Shown piece after piece: positions 1-5,596 of a stretch of 10,268 nucleotides of DNA (positions are counted from its first letter, which is position 1; every line of letters begins with the position of its first letter). Origin of the DNA: an uncultured Pseudomonadales bacterium (GTDB taxonomy: Bacteria > Pseudomonadota > Gammaproteobacteria > Pseudomonadales > Pseudohongiellaceae); NCBI GenBank assembly GCA_938082955.1, contig CALKDE010000380.1, positions 1-10,268 on the forward strand, written 5' to 3'. The notes below the pieces were generated by a model, which worked only from the letters and a program-made list of their open reading frames with translations, was not told the DNA's origin and made no database searches. A program made the translations under genes and the position numbers.

Positions 1-215
1 TGTTGTACTGCACCTTCCAGCACGAGAGCCTCTTCCTCGGTATAGGCACGCTTCTCACCCAACTCTACCGACCTTTCAAAGGGCATGATCGTGGCGTGTT
101 TCCATACACCGTGAAAGTTAGGCACTCCCCATTCAGTCTTCTGGGCTGCATAGTCCTGTGCTATGGCATTAGTGGTACTCAGGCTGATTAGTAGTAGGGG
201 GAAAAGCATTTTCAT
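1..215 (-). CDS. Secreted protein of unknown function, 5' part only
   Basis: The reading frame starts at ATG 215-213 and stays open to the left edge, giving 71 complete residues. The start is supported by GGAG seven bases upstream; a second ATG two codons later is too far from this site. Residues 1-19 (MKMLFPLLLISLSTTNAIA) form a typical Sec signal peptide with an AIA cleavage site before Gln20. The mature part begins QDYAAQKTEWGVPNFHGVWK, then runs through a segment with PFERSVELGEKRAYTEEEA. The pattern of a 'GVW' element, then 'PFER', then 'TEEEA' resembles a family of uncharacterised periplasmic proteins common in marine Gammaproteobacteria and Acidobacteria. I know no reaction for it. The family link is from memory of the pattern; the open frame and signal peptide are seen directly. 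The 3' end lies outside the window. Confidence 0.8.
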   Translation of the reverse strand, partial: MKMLFPLLLISLSTTNAIAQDYAAQKTEWGVPNFHGVWKHATIMPFERSVELGEKRAYTEEEALVLEGAVQ

Positions 216-520
216 TTTGATTCTCCGTCACGATTTTTCATTCAGGTGAACAAACTAAATTGGTAGGTTTGTAGAGAATATACATGAATTCGCGCTGATT
301 GCCTCCACCGGTCACTTTACTAGCCTCTAAGCAGGGAAGGAATGGATACCCTTAAAGCTAGACAACGATAAATCACTCCCGTTCCTAGTTGAGGGCTGTT
401 ATATTGTATGCCGCTTTGTGGAAGGTGACAGTTGGTATCGCCCGTCTGAGAAAAAATAAAACCAATCTGCTAGCCAAGTAACGCACTAAATAACCAACAC
501 ATCAAATAAAGAGGCACTAC
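216..520. other. Divergent intergenic region
   Basis: This gap lies between a minus-strand secreted-protein gene and the plus-strand MDR oxidoreductase gene, so it must carry at least two outward promoters. I looked for sigma70-like -35/-10 pairs with 16-18 base spacing and found none convincing; TATATT at 400-405 has only a TTGAGG five bases upstream. No RNA gene, long inverted repeat or tandem repeat is visible. The only clear signal is the AAAGAGG Shine-Dalgarno site at 508-514. Confidence 0.6.
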
Positions 521-1642
521 ATGTCAGTAAATTCTACCTATCTACAAATGTTCTCCACAGTAACCGAGTCAGGAGAACTGCGCCTAGAGTTGAAAGAACA
601 AGAAACACCGAAGCCGACCGCCGATCAGGTCTTAGTCATGATTGAAGCGACGCCTATTAATCCTTCCGATCTAGGCGTCATGTTCGGCTTTACGGACATG
701 AGCGCTGCCACCTCTACTGACGTTGCGCTAACAGCACCAGTGTCTGATCAGGGCATGCGAATTATGAAGGCGCGAATAGGCCAAGCACTGCCGGTAGGGA
801 ACGAAGGCGCAGGCACGGTAGTGGCGACGGGAGATAGCGAGGCTGCCAAGAACCTGAACGGAAAAATTGTTGCGATAGCAGGTGGTGGCATGTACGGCCA
901 ATACCGCTGCGTAGACGCATCTGCATGTCTACCGTTATTAGAAGGCCATACCGCTAAAGATGGTGCATCCAGCTTTGTGAACCCTATGACTGTGCTGGGG
1001 ATGATCGAAACGATGAGAATGGAAGGCCACACTGCATTGGTTCACACTGCAGCAGCCTCTAATCTAGGTCAGATGTTAAATCGTGTCTGTCAGGCTGATG
1101 GTGTTGAGCTCGTCAACATTGTACGCAAAGAAGAGCAAGCTACCCTGCTTAAAGACATGGGCGCTAAATATGTAGTCAACAGTAGCGCCGATAGTTTTAT
1201 GGCCGAGCTGACTGATGCCATTCACGCAACGGGTGCAACCTTAGCTTTCGATGCAACCGGCGGCGGCATGCTCGCCTCCAACATTCTTACCTGCATGGAA
1301 GGTGCCGCAGCGAGAACGCCTGGTGCGTACAGCATCTACGGCTCGATCAAACACAAACAGGTCTATCTCTATGGCGGGCTCGATACTTCCGCCACGACCT
1401 TAAATCGAGGCTACGGCATGGCATGGGGCGTCGGTGGCTGGCTGCTACCTAACTTTCTTGCCAAAGCTGGCATGGAAGTAGCCGGACGCTTACGTGCTCG
1501 AGTAGCGAAGGAACTAACGACTAGTTTTGCGAGCAACTACACCAATGAAATTTCGTTGAGCGAAGCTTTAGACGTCGACACTATGCAGCAGTATTACGCA
1601 AAGCATACGGGCGAGAAGTTTCTGGTCTGCCCACAGAAATAA
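521..1642 (+). CDS. MDR-superfamily zinc-independent oxidoreductase (alcohol dehydrogenase/quinone reductase-like)
   Basis: This 373-residue protein has the two-domain layout of the medium-chain dehydrogenase/reductase superfamily. The N-terminal GroES-like part carries INPSDLG (46-52) and GNEGAGTVVATG (93-104). The Rossmann part carries HTAAASNLGQML (175-186), which replaces the usual GxGxxG nucleotide loop, and then VNIVRKEEQ and a GAKYVVNSS segment (214-222). The cysteine and histidine ligands of catalytic-zinc alcohol dehydrogenases are not seen, so an NAD(P)H-dependent quinone or enal reductase-like activity in the cytoplasm is more likely; the substrate is unknown. About 30 residues (roughly 58-92) are inserted between the two N-terminal motifs compared with standard quinone oxidoreductases, which seems to mark a subfamily. 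The start is supported by AAAGAGG six bases upstream. The gene stands alone on its strand and is followed by two hairpins. Confidence 0.88.
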   Translation: MSVNSTYLQMFSTVTESGELRLELKEQETPKPTADQVLVMIEATPINPSDLGVMFGFTDMSAATSTDVALTAPVSDQGMRIMKARIGQALPVGNEGAGTVVATGDSEAAKNLNGKIVAIAGGGMYGQYRCVDASACLPLLEGHTAKDGASSFVNPMTVLGMIETMRMEGHTALVHTAAASNLGQMLNRVCQADGVELVNIVRKEEQATLLKDMGAKYVVNSSADSFMAELTDAIHATGATLAFDATGGGMLASNILTCMEGAAARTPGAYSIYGSIKHKQVYLYGGLDTSATTLNRGYGMAWGVGGWLLPNFLAKAGMEVAGRLRARVAKELTTSFASNYTNEISLSEALDVDTMQQYYAKHTGEKFLVCPQK

Positions 1643-1647
1643 TCTTC

Positions 1648-1687
1648 CTCTTTCCTCTATAGAAAGAGAGGTGGATTTATTTTTTTG
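1648..1687 (+). terminator. Possible terminator after the MDR oxidoreductase gene
   Basis: CTCTTTC (1648-1654) pairs with GAAAGAG (1662-1668), a 7-bp stem with a 7-base loop. A T-rich tract (1676-1687) follows after about seven bases. The stem is AT-rich and the T tract is displaced, so this is a weaker terminator than the next hairpin. Confidence 0.45.
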
Positions 1688-1703
1688 AAATCAAGATGAA
1701 ACG

Positions 1704-1741
1704 AGGGGTCACAGGTTGAGAAAACTTGCTGACCCTTTTTC
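1704..1741 (+). terminator. Strong hairpin plus T tract between convergent genes
   Basis: GGGTCA (1706-1711) pairs with TGACCC (1730-1735). An inner stem pairs CAGGTT (1712-1717) with AACTTG (1723-1728), with one G-T pair, C1729 as a single bulge and a five-base loop. TTTTT then CTTT follows directly, the standard Rho-independent layout for the plus-strand gene. Read on the minus strand the same stem forms but is followed by few T residues, so it would terminate the flavoprotein gene less well. The GGGGTCA...TGACCC edge resembles REP-like repeats and is discussed in the findings. Confidence 0.7.
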
Positions 1742-1798
1742 TTTGACAAATGAAGACACACTTATTTTACGAAAGTCTTAAAATCGATAACCCACTAG

Positions 1799-2419
1799 TC
1801 ATGGACGGTTCATGCTAAATATGGTTTTACTATCTACACGCGTATAGTCGTTGTATCCCAACCTCCCTATGGCCAGCATTTTTATTACATCGACCAAGCC
1901 TTCCTCGGTAATAAATTCATCCTTTATGTGAATTCCAACTACCTCTCCAAATATAACCCGATACGCATCTGCCTCACTCCATCCGGGAATGTCCACGCTT
2001 TTTAGATAGCGGCATTCCAGATGAACAGGTGCTTCTTTGATGCGCGGGGCACTGATAATCTGCGAGGGGATGGGAGTCAATCCTGAAAGAACTATTTCGT
2101 CGCTTTCTGGCGGCAAATTCTGGGAAGACTTGCTCATTTGCTCACGTGTATCCCAGGTAGCCAGATTGCACACAAATTCGCCCGTTGCCTCAATATTCCT
2201 TACGGAGTCTTTCATGCCATCTGAGGCTGAGCCTACACCGCCGGAAAACATTACGGTTGGCGGACTGTAGCTGACCGCATTGAAAAAACTATAAGGTGCA
2301 AGATTGTGTATGCCCGACTCGTCAGCGGAGCTGATCCAACCAATAGGACGCGGGATAATCAAACTATTAAAAGGGTTCTTGGGCAGGCCGTGATTTTTTT
2401 TCTTGGGTTCGTAAAACAT
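1799..2419 (-). CDS. Flavin reductase-like domain flavoprotein
   Basis: The 206-residue protein matches the Flavin_Reduct (PF01613) split beta-barrel fold that binds FMN. Visible motifs are PRPIGWISS (23-31), NLAPYSFFNAVS (39-50), a KDSVRNIEATGEFVCNLAT stretch (70-88) and GEVVGIHI (158-165), with IGRLGYNDYTRVD near the C terminus. These are typical of a cytoplasmic subgroup annotated as flavin reductase or NADH-FMN oxidoreductase RutF-like, whose substrates are mostly unknown. Length is normal for the family. It lies 75 bases downstream of the carbonic anhydrase-like gene on the same strand, so co-transcription is possible. No good Shine-Dalgarno sequence precedes the ATG at 2419; the start is chosen because MFYEPKKK is the usual N terminus leading into the first motif. 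Confidence 0.88.
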   Translation of the reverse strand: MFYEPKKKNHGLPKNPFNSLIIPRPIGWISSADESGIHNLAPYSFFNAVSYSPPTVMFSGGVGSASDGMKDSVRNIEATGEFVCNLATWDTREQMSKSSQNLPPESDEIVLSGLTPIPSQIISAPRIKEAPVHLECRYLKSVDIPGWSEADAYRVIFGEVVGIHIKDEFITEEGLVDVIKMLAIGRLGYNDYTRVDSKTIFSMNRP

Positions 2420-2460
2420 AGTAGTAATATTCTATAGTGAGTAGTTAAGGAGAAGCATAA

Positions 2461-2526
2461 ATGCACAATGAATCAATGCTATTTATTAGAACGGTTATCG
2501 ATCGTCCGCCTGTAATTCCGCCTTAA
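2461..2526 (+). CDS. Possible 21-residue small ORF
   Basis: ATG at 2461 is preceded by a near-perfect TAAGGAG (2446-2452) with an eight-base spacer, better than the Shine-Dalgarno sites of several real genes here. The frame encodes MHNESMLFIRTVIDRPPVIP plus one more proline and stops at 2524-2526. It runs against the 3' end of the carbonic anhydrase-like gene. No promoter, membrane segment or known family is visible. Chance is the more likely explanation; it is listed because the ribosome site is good. Confidence 0.15.
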   Translation: MHNESMLFIRTVIDRPPVIPP

Positions 2527-3022
2527 ACTGTTTAAACTTCGCAACATAAACCTCTGCACTCCTAGCCAAGCCAAGCTGCTGCTCAGAGGATAGAGCCTTT
2601 ACTACTTTAGCAGGAGACCCCATCACTAGAGATCCATCAGGAATTTCTTTTCCCTCTGTAACCAGGCTGTTCGCGCCGATCAGGCAGTTCTTACCGATCT
2701 TCGCGCCATTGAGTACAACGGCGTTGATGCCGATCAGCGAGTTATCGCCTATGGTGCAACCGTGTAGCATCACCTTATGACCTATGGTGACGTTCTTGCC
2801 GATTGTTAGCGGATAGCCGACGTCAGAATGTAGCACCGAGCAATCCTGCACATTTGAATTCTCGCCAATGGTGATAAGTTCACTGTCGCCGCGAATTACG
2901 GCGTTGAACCAGACGCTAGCGTTGTTTTCCAAGCGTACATTTCCTATTACGTCAGCACTGGGGGCAACGTAAAAATCTTCGCCTGTAATATCGACCTTAT
3001 TCTCACCTAAACTGTACAACAT
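2495..3022 (-). CDS. Gamma carbonic anhydrase-like hexapeptide-repeat protein
   Basis: The 175-residue protein is a left-handed beta-helix protein with repeated (I/V)G.N. hexapeptides over about residues 22-125 and a short C-terminal helix. Three histidines, H65 (VLHSD), H82 and H87 (IGHKVMLHG), match the zinc ligands of the Cam/YrdA group. R44, D46, Q59 and D60 match other conserved active-site positions. The family forms cytoplasmic trimers with a metal at subunit interfaces. Many YrdA/PaaY-type members have weak or no measured carbonic anhydrase activity, so the reaction is uncertain although the ligands are intact. AAGGA eight bases upstream supports the ATG at 3022. It sits between the DUF385-like gene (40-base gap) and the flavoprotein gene on the same strand. 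Confidence 0.92.
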   Translation of the reverse strand: MLYSLGENKVDITGEDFYVAPSADVIGNVRLENNASVWFNAVIRGDSELITIGENSNVQDCSVLHSDVGYPLTIGKNVTIGHKVMLHGCTIGDNSLIGINAVVLNGAKIGKNCLIGANSLVTEGKEIPDGSLVMGSPAKVVKALSSEQQLGLARSAEVYVAKFKQFKAELQADDR

Positions 3023-3062
3023 ACTTCTCTTCCTTAATTTAAATTGGTGCTGCAGATTTTAT

Positions 3063-3554
3063 TTACGTTTGCCGATCCAGCCGCAGAAAATAGCGCGGAG
3101 GAAAACCAGTTCGAAATCTAAACTCGAAACCGAAGCTGTAGACCTGTCTGATATGTTCTTCCTCGCCCCCTTCCAATGGTACCGCCAAATAGTTTTCGAA
3201 CGAATCTTCACCAGGCAACTTTACTTCGACGTTCGGATTATGGATCGCCTGGTTGTACCACGCACGCGGCCAATGGTTGGCAGCAATGTAATTGCGGCCC
3301 TCTATCTTTTCAAGCCTCAACACTCTTTCATGACGTTCGTTGTCGTCACTAAACGTTGCTATAACTAATGAGGTGTTGCCCCGTGGTTGGTTGTAGCCAA
3401 GTCGGACCTCGAACCAGGCGATAGAACCTACGTAGACCAAAAACAACACACCTACTGTGATCGCTAGCCACTTTACAATCTTGTCGCTTCTCACTTTACT
3501 ACTGCGAAACTGAATTTCTGCATTCCCATTGTAAGTTAAATGGCGCAGAATCAT
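3063..3554 (-). CDS. Membrane-anchored DUF385/split-barrel-like protein
   Basis: The 163-residue protein has one hydrophobic helix at about residues 28-49 and then a soluble C-terminal part. The stretch from RVLRLEKIEGRNYIAANH through PRAWYNQAIHNPNVEVKLPG (about 77-115) resembles the core of DUF385 / deazaflavin-dependent nitroreductase-like proteins, where a 'YI.AN......WY.N...NP.VEV' pattern is typical. That is an inference from motif memory, and the reaction is unknown. The ATG at 3554 has no visible Shine-Dalgarno. A GTG at 3494 (V21), just before the membrane helix, is a real alternative start and would leave more room for the tRNA promoter. The first ATG is only 21 bases from the divergent tRNA gene. 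It probably heads the minus-strand run with the carbonic anhydrase-like and flavoprotein genes. Confidence 0.7.
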   Translation of the reverse strand: MILRHLTYNGNAEIQFRSSKVRSDKIVKWLAITVGVLFLVYVGSIAWFEVRLGYNQPRGNTSLVIATFSDDNERHERVLRLEKIEGRNYIAANHWPRAWYNQAIHNPNVEVKLPGEDSFENYLAVPLEGGEEEHIRQVYSFGFEFRFRTGFPPRYFLRLDRQT

Positions 3555-3575
3555 TGTTCGCTAGATACAATCTAA

Positions 3576-3651
3576 GCGGGTGTAGCTCAGTTGGTAGAGC
3601 TCTAGCTTCCCAAGCTAGTTGTCGCGAGTTCGAATCTCGTCGCCCGCTCCA
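3576..3651 (+). tRNA. tRNA-Gly (anticodon CCC)
   Basis: The 76-base sequence folds as a complete cloverleaf. The acceptor stem pairs GCGGGTG (3576-3582) with CGCCCGC (3641-3647), with one G-T pair. The D arm is GCTC/GAGC (3585-3600). The anticodon stem pairs CTAGC (3602-3606) with GCTAG (3614-3618) around loop TTCCCAA, giving CCC at 3609-3611, which reads GGG glycine codons. The T arm has loop TTCGAAT (3629-3635). The discriminator is T3648, as in bacterial tRNA-Gly, and CCA (3649-3651) is encoded. Six T residues follow (3652-3657) and may end transcription. The gene is antisense to both neighbours, 21 bases from the divergent DUF385-like start and nine bases from the convergent PQQ dehydrogenase stop. 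TACAAT at 3566-3571 is too close to be its -10 box, and I see no strong promoter. Confidence 0.97.
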
Positions 3652-3660
3652 TTTTTTGTA

Positions 3661-5451
3661 CTATGGCAATCGGAATACATACAAAGTGTTGCCACCACCG
3701 CGCTGACGAATCTCCGGGGTGTGGCGCCGATAATTAACACCTTCGCCTGCCGCTATCGCAATGTACTGCACTCCGTCGACGCTATAGCTTACCGGGAAGC
3801 CGCCAGCTGTCGAGTTGAGAACCTGTTCCCAGAGAATGTCGCCGTTGTCGGCATCAAAGGCACGAAATCGTCTGGCATCATCTGAGACGAAAACAAGCCC
3901 GCCGCCTGTTGTTAAGACTGAGCCGCCTATGCCAGCTCGTTGCTTATAGGTCCAGCGTGTCTCTCCGGTGGCTACATCTATAGAGGCAAACTGTCCAACC
4001 TGACCCGTATCTTCAGGTCCAATATCCACGCTGCTTCTAGCCGAGGCATGGTGTAGACCTACGGTTGGCTCCACCGGCCTTAGGGCAAAATTCATACACG
4101 TGTTATTAGTTGGTGTGTATAGCGAATTTGTTTGTGGGCTATAGCCTACCGAGTTCCAGTTAATGCCGCCCTGGGTGGTTGGGCAGACGAGCTTCTGTTG
4201 CCCGATTTCTGTGATGTCTATTTCCGGATTGGTTATTCCCTTACGCCCTTCTACGTCTACGCCAACGATTATATTTTGGTAATTGGTCTGTGTTGCCCAG
4301 AGAAAGTCGCCGGTGGCTGCATCTAGCGTCCACACTATGCCAGGCTTGCCAGGAATACCTGTTATGACTTTCCTGCGCTCGCTAGATGCTATGTTTGGAT
4401 TCATCCAAGAGACCGCTTCGACATCGGGCGTGACTTCGGTTTCTACGATAAGTCTTTCAAAGGGATGATCCTGATCCCAATTGCCTGCAGGAATATATTG
4501 AAAATACCACTCAATTTCTCCTGTCTCTGCGTCCAGTGCCAGAGTGGAGTTGGTGTACAGGACATCACCGCCGCGAGTGCCGCGCTGAATTTCTCCCCAG
4601 GGAATGGGCACAGCCACACCGATAAAAATAAGATTGAGTTCAGGATCGAAGCTGGCCGGCATCCAGGCCGAGCCACCACGGCGTTGCTCGTTGGGCACAT
4701 CGCCCCAGCTCTCACCATTTGGTTCGCCGATTCTCGGCACTGTATTGGTACGCCATAACTCTTCGCCAGTGTCGGCATCGTGGGCAGTAATCCAGCAGCT
4801 GGTATTGATGTAGTAGCAACCGGACATACCGGTAATGACCTTGCCATTGAACACCTGTGGTCCACCGGAATAATGCTGCCCGACGGTCCAATCGCCAATC
4901 TTTCGCTCCCAAGTGACTTCACCACTGGTAGCATTCAGGGAAACAATATAAGCGTCTCGAGTGGCTATAATTAGCTGGTCTTTGTAAAGAGTGCCGTTGC
5001 GATTAGCGCAGGACAGTGGTGCCACATGATCGACAGTTGCTCTTCTGTATTCCCAAAGAGGCGTGCCATCGGTCGCATCTACTGCCTCGATAAAATCACA
5101 GGCCTGTGGCAGGAACATGATGCCATCGTGCACCAGTGGCGTGGTTTCTTGCTTGCCCGGCTCCATAGTCCAGGACCAAGCTAGACGTAGGCTGTCTACG
5201 TTGTCTTTGTTGATCTGATCCAAAGGGCTGTGAGCCCAGTTGTTCGGCGTGCCGCGCCACATCAACCAATCGCTAGCTGGCGGATTAGCTAGCTCTTCCA
5301 GCGTGACTGGCGTGTAATTCTCCAGCAGTGCTTGAGCTTGAGCTTGAGCTTGAGCTTGAGCCACGGCACTAGAGGTGCTTAACAGCAGAGCTACAGCGGC
5401 TGCAGATAGAGCCGCCGATAGGCAGCGGTTGAAAGAGCTGAGGACTGGCAT
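3661..5451 (-). CDS. Periplasmic PQQ-dependent dehydrogenase, beta-propeller, no haem domain
   Basis: The start is ATG 5451-5449, with GAAGGA seven bases upstream; the longer frame from 5517 has no such site. The product is 596 residues. Residues 1-31 are a Sec signal peptide ending in AVA, followed by an (QA)n stretch (32-41). Seven tryptophan-docking motifs of the A.D..TG...W type are visible (for example AHDADTGEELW, ALDAETGEIEW, TLDAATGDFLW, AFDADNGDILW), as expected for the eight-bladed quinoprotein propeller. NWDQD (324-328) probably holds the catalytic aspartate. The chain ends in YVFRLP with no CxxCH, so electrons must leave through a separate cytochrome or quinone. The usual Ca-site motif GTGNPAPW is replaced by GVAVPIPW (278-285), and a C212...C219 pair lies where methanol dehydrogenase has its Glu ligand. 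The substrate is unknown: alcohol, aldehyde or sugar. Confidence 0.92.
   Translation of the reverse strand: MPVLSSFNRCLSAALSAAAVALLLSTSSAVAQAQAQAQAQALLENYTPVTLEELANPPASDWLMWRGTPNNWAHSPLDQINKDNVDSLRLAWSWTMEPGKQETTPLVHDGIMFLPQACDFIEAVDATDGTPLWEYRRATVDHVAPLSCANRNGTLYKDQLIIATRDAYIVSLNATSGEVTWERKIGDWTVGQHYSGGPQVFNGKVITGMSGCYYINTSCWITAHDADTGEELWRTNTVPRIGEPNGESWGDVPNEQRRGGSAWMPASFDPELNLIFIGVAVPIPWGEIQRGTRGGDVLYTNSTLALDAETGEIEWYFQYIPAGNWDQDHPFERLIVETEVTPDVEAVSWMNPNIASSERRKVITGIPGKPGIVWTLDAATGDFLWATQTNYQNIIVGVDVEGRKGITNPEIDITEIGQQKLVCPTTQGGINWNSVGYSPQTNSLYTPTNNTCMNFALRPVEPTVGLHHASARSSVDIGPEDTGQVGQFASIDVATGETRWTYKQRAGIGGSVLTTGGGLVFVSDDARRFRAFDADNGDILWEQVLNSTAGGFPVSYSVDGVQYIAIAAGEGVNYRRHTPEIRQRGGGNTLYVFRLP
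5330..5359. repeat. Tandem hexanucleotide repeat GCTTGA x5
   Basis: Five uninterrupted copies of GCTTGA (plus-strand reading) lie inside the PQQ dehydrogenase gene and encode alternating Gln-Ala just after the predicted signal-peptide cleavage site. Because the unit is six bases, slippage would change length without breaking the frame. Confidence 0.9.
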
Positions 5452-5476
5452 GGTGTATTCCTTCTTATTGTTAAAC

Positions 5477-5508
5477 ATGTCTTGGGACATACTTTTGGCC
5501 GAATTCGG
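5477..5508. promoter_or_regulatory. Two palindromes upstream of the PQQ dehydrogenase gene
   Basis: ATGTC-TTGG-GACAT (5477-5490) and the perfect palindrome CCGAATTCGG (5499-5508) lie 26 and 48 bases upstream of the PQQ dehydrogenase start, in the divergent gap shared with the MoxR operon. Dyad symmetry of this size is compatible with repressor or activator binding, but it matches no operator I can name. Confidence 0.3.
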
Positions 5509-5596
5509 TTCCAGCAAGCCCAGATTAACAAACTTCTACTGAAAATAGACCCATCCGCTGCTAATATCCGCCGATGGAGTCAATAGGGAATCAAAA

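Noticed and set aside
3..191. 62-residue open frame on the plus strand at the left edge
   Set aside because: The opposite strand has a signal peptide and a good ribosome site over the same bases.
2432..2442. ACTCACTATAG on the minus strand, an 11-base match to the core of the T7 RNA polymerase promoter, just upstream of the flavoprotein gene
   Set aside because: The flanks do not match the rest of the T7 consensus, no phage polymerase or prophage gene is present, and a match of this length is plausible by chance among many motifs considered.
3576..3651. tRNA gene as an integration site of a mobile element
   Set aside because: No direct repeat of the tRNA 3' end, integrase or phage-like gene is found in the window.
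4443..4934. 163-residue frame on the same strand as the PQQ dehydrogenase but in another phase
   Set aside because: The main frame carries all propeller motifs through this stretch, so this is an out-of-frame shadow and not a frameshifted fragment.
5452..5517. Upstream extension of the PQQ dehydrogenase to an ATG at 5517
   Set aside because: It would put 22 polar residues ahead of the signal peptide, while the ATG at 5451 has GAAGGA at ideal spacing.
5525..5567. TTAACA (5525-5530) and TAATAT (5562-5567) as a promoter for the MoxR operon
   Set aside because: The spacing is 31 bases, far outside the 16-18 base range, and neither box has a partner at the proper distance.
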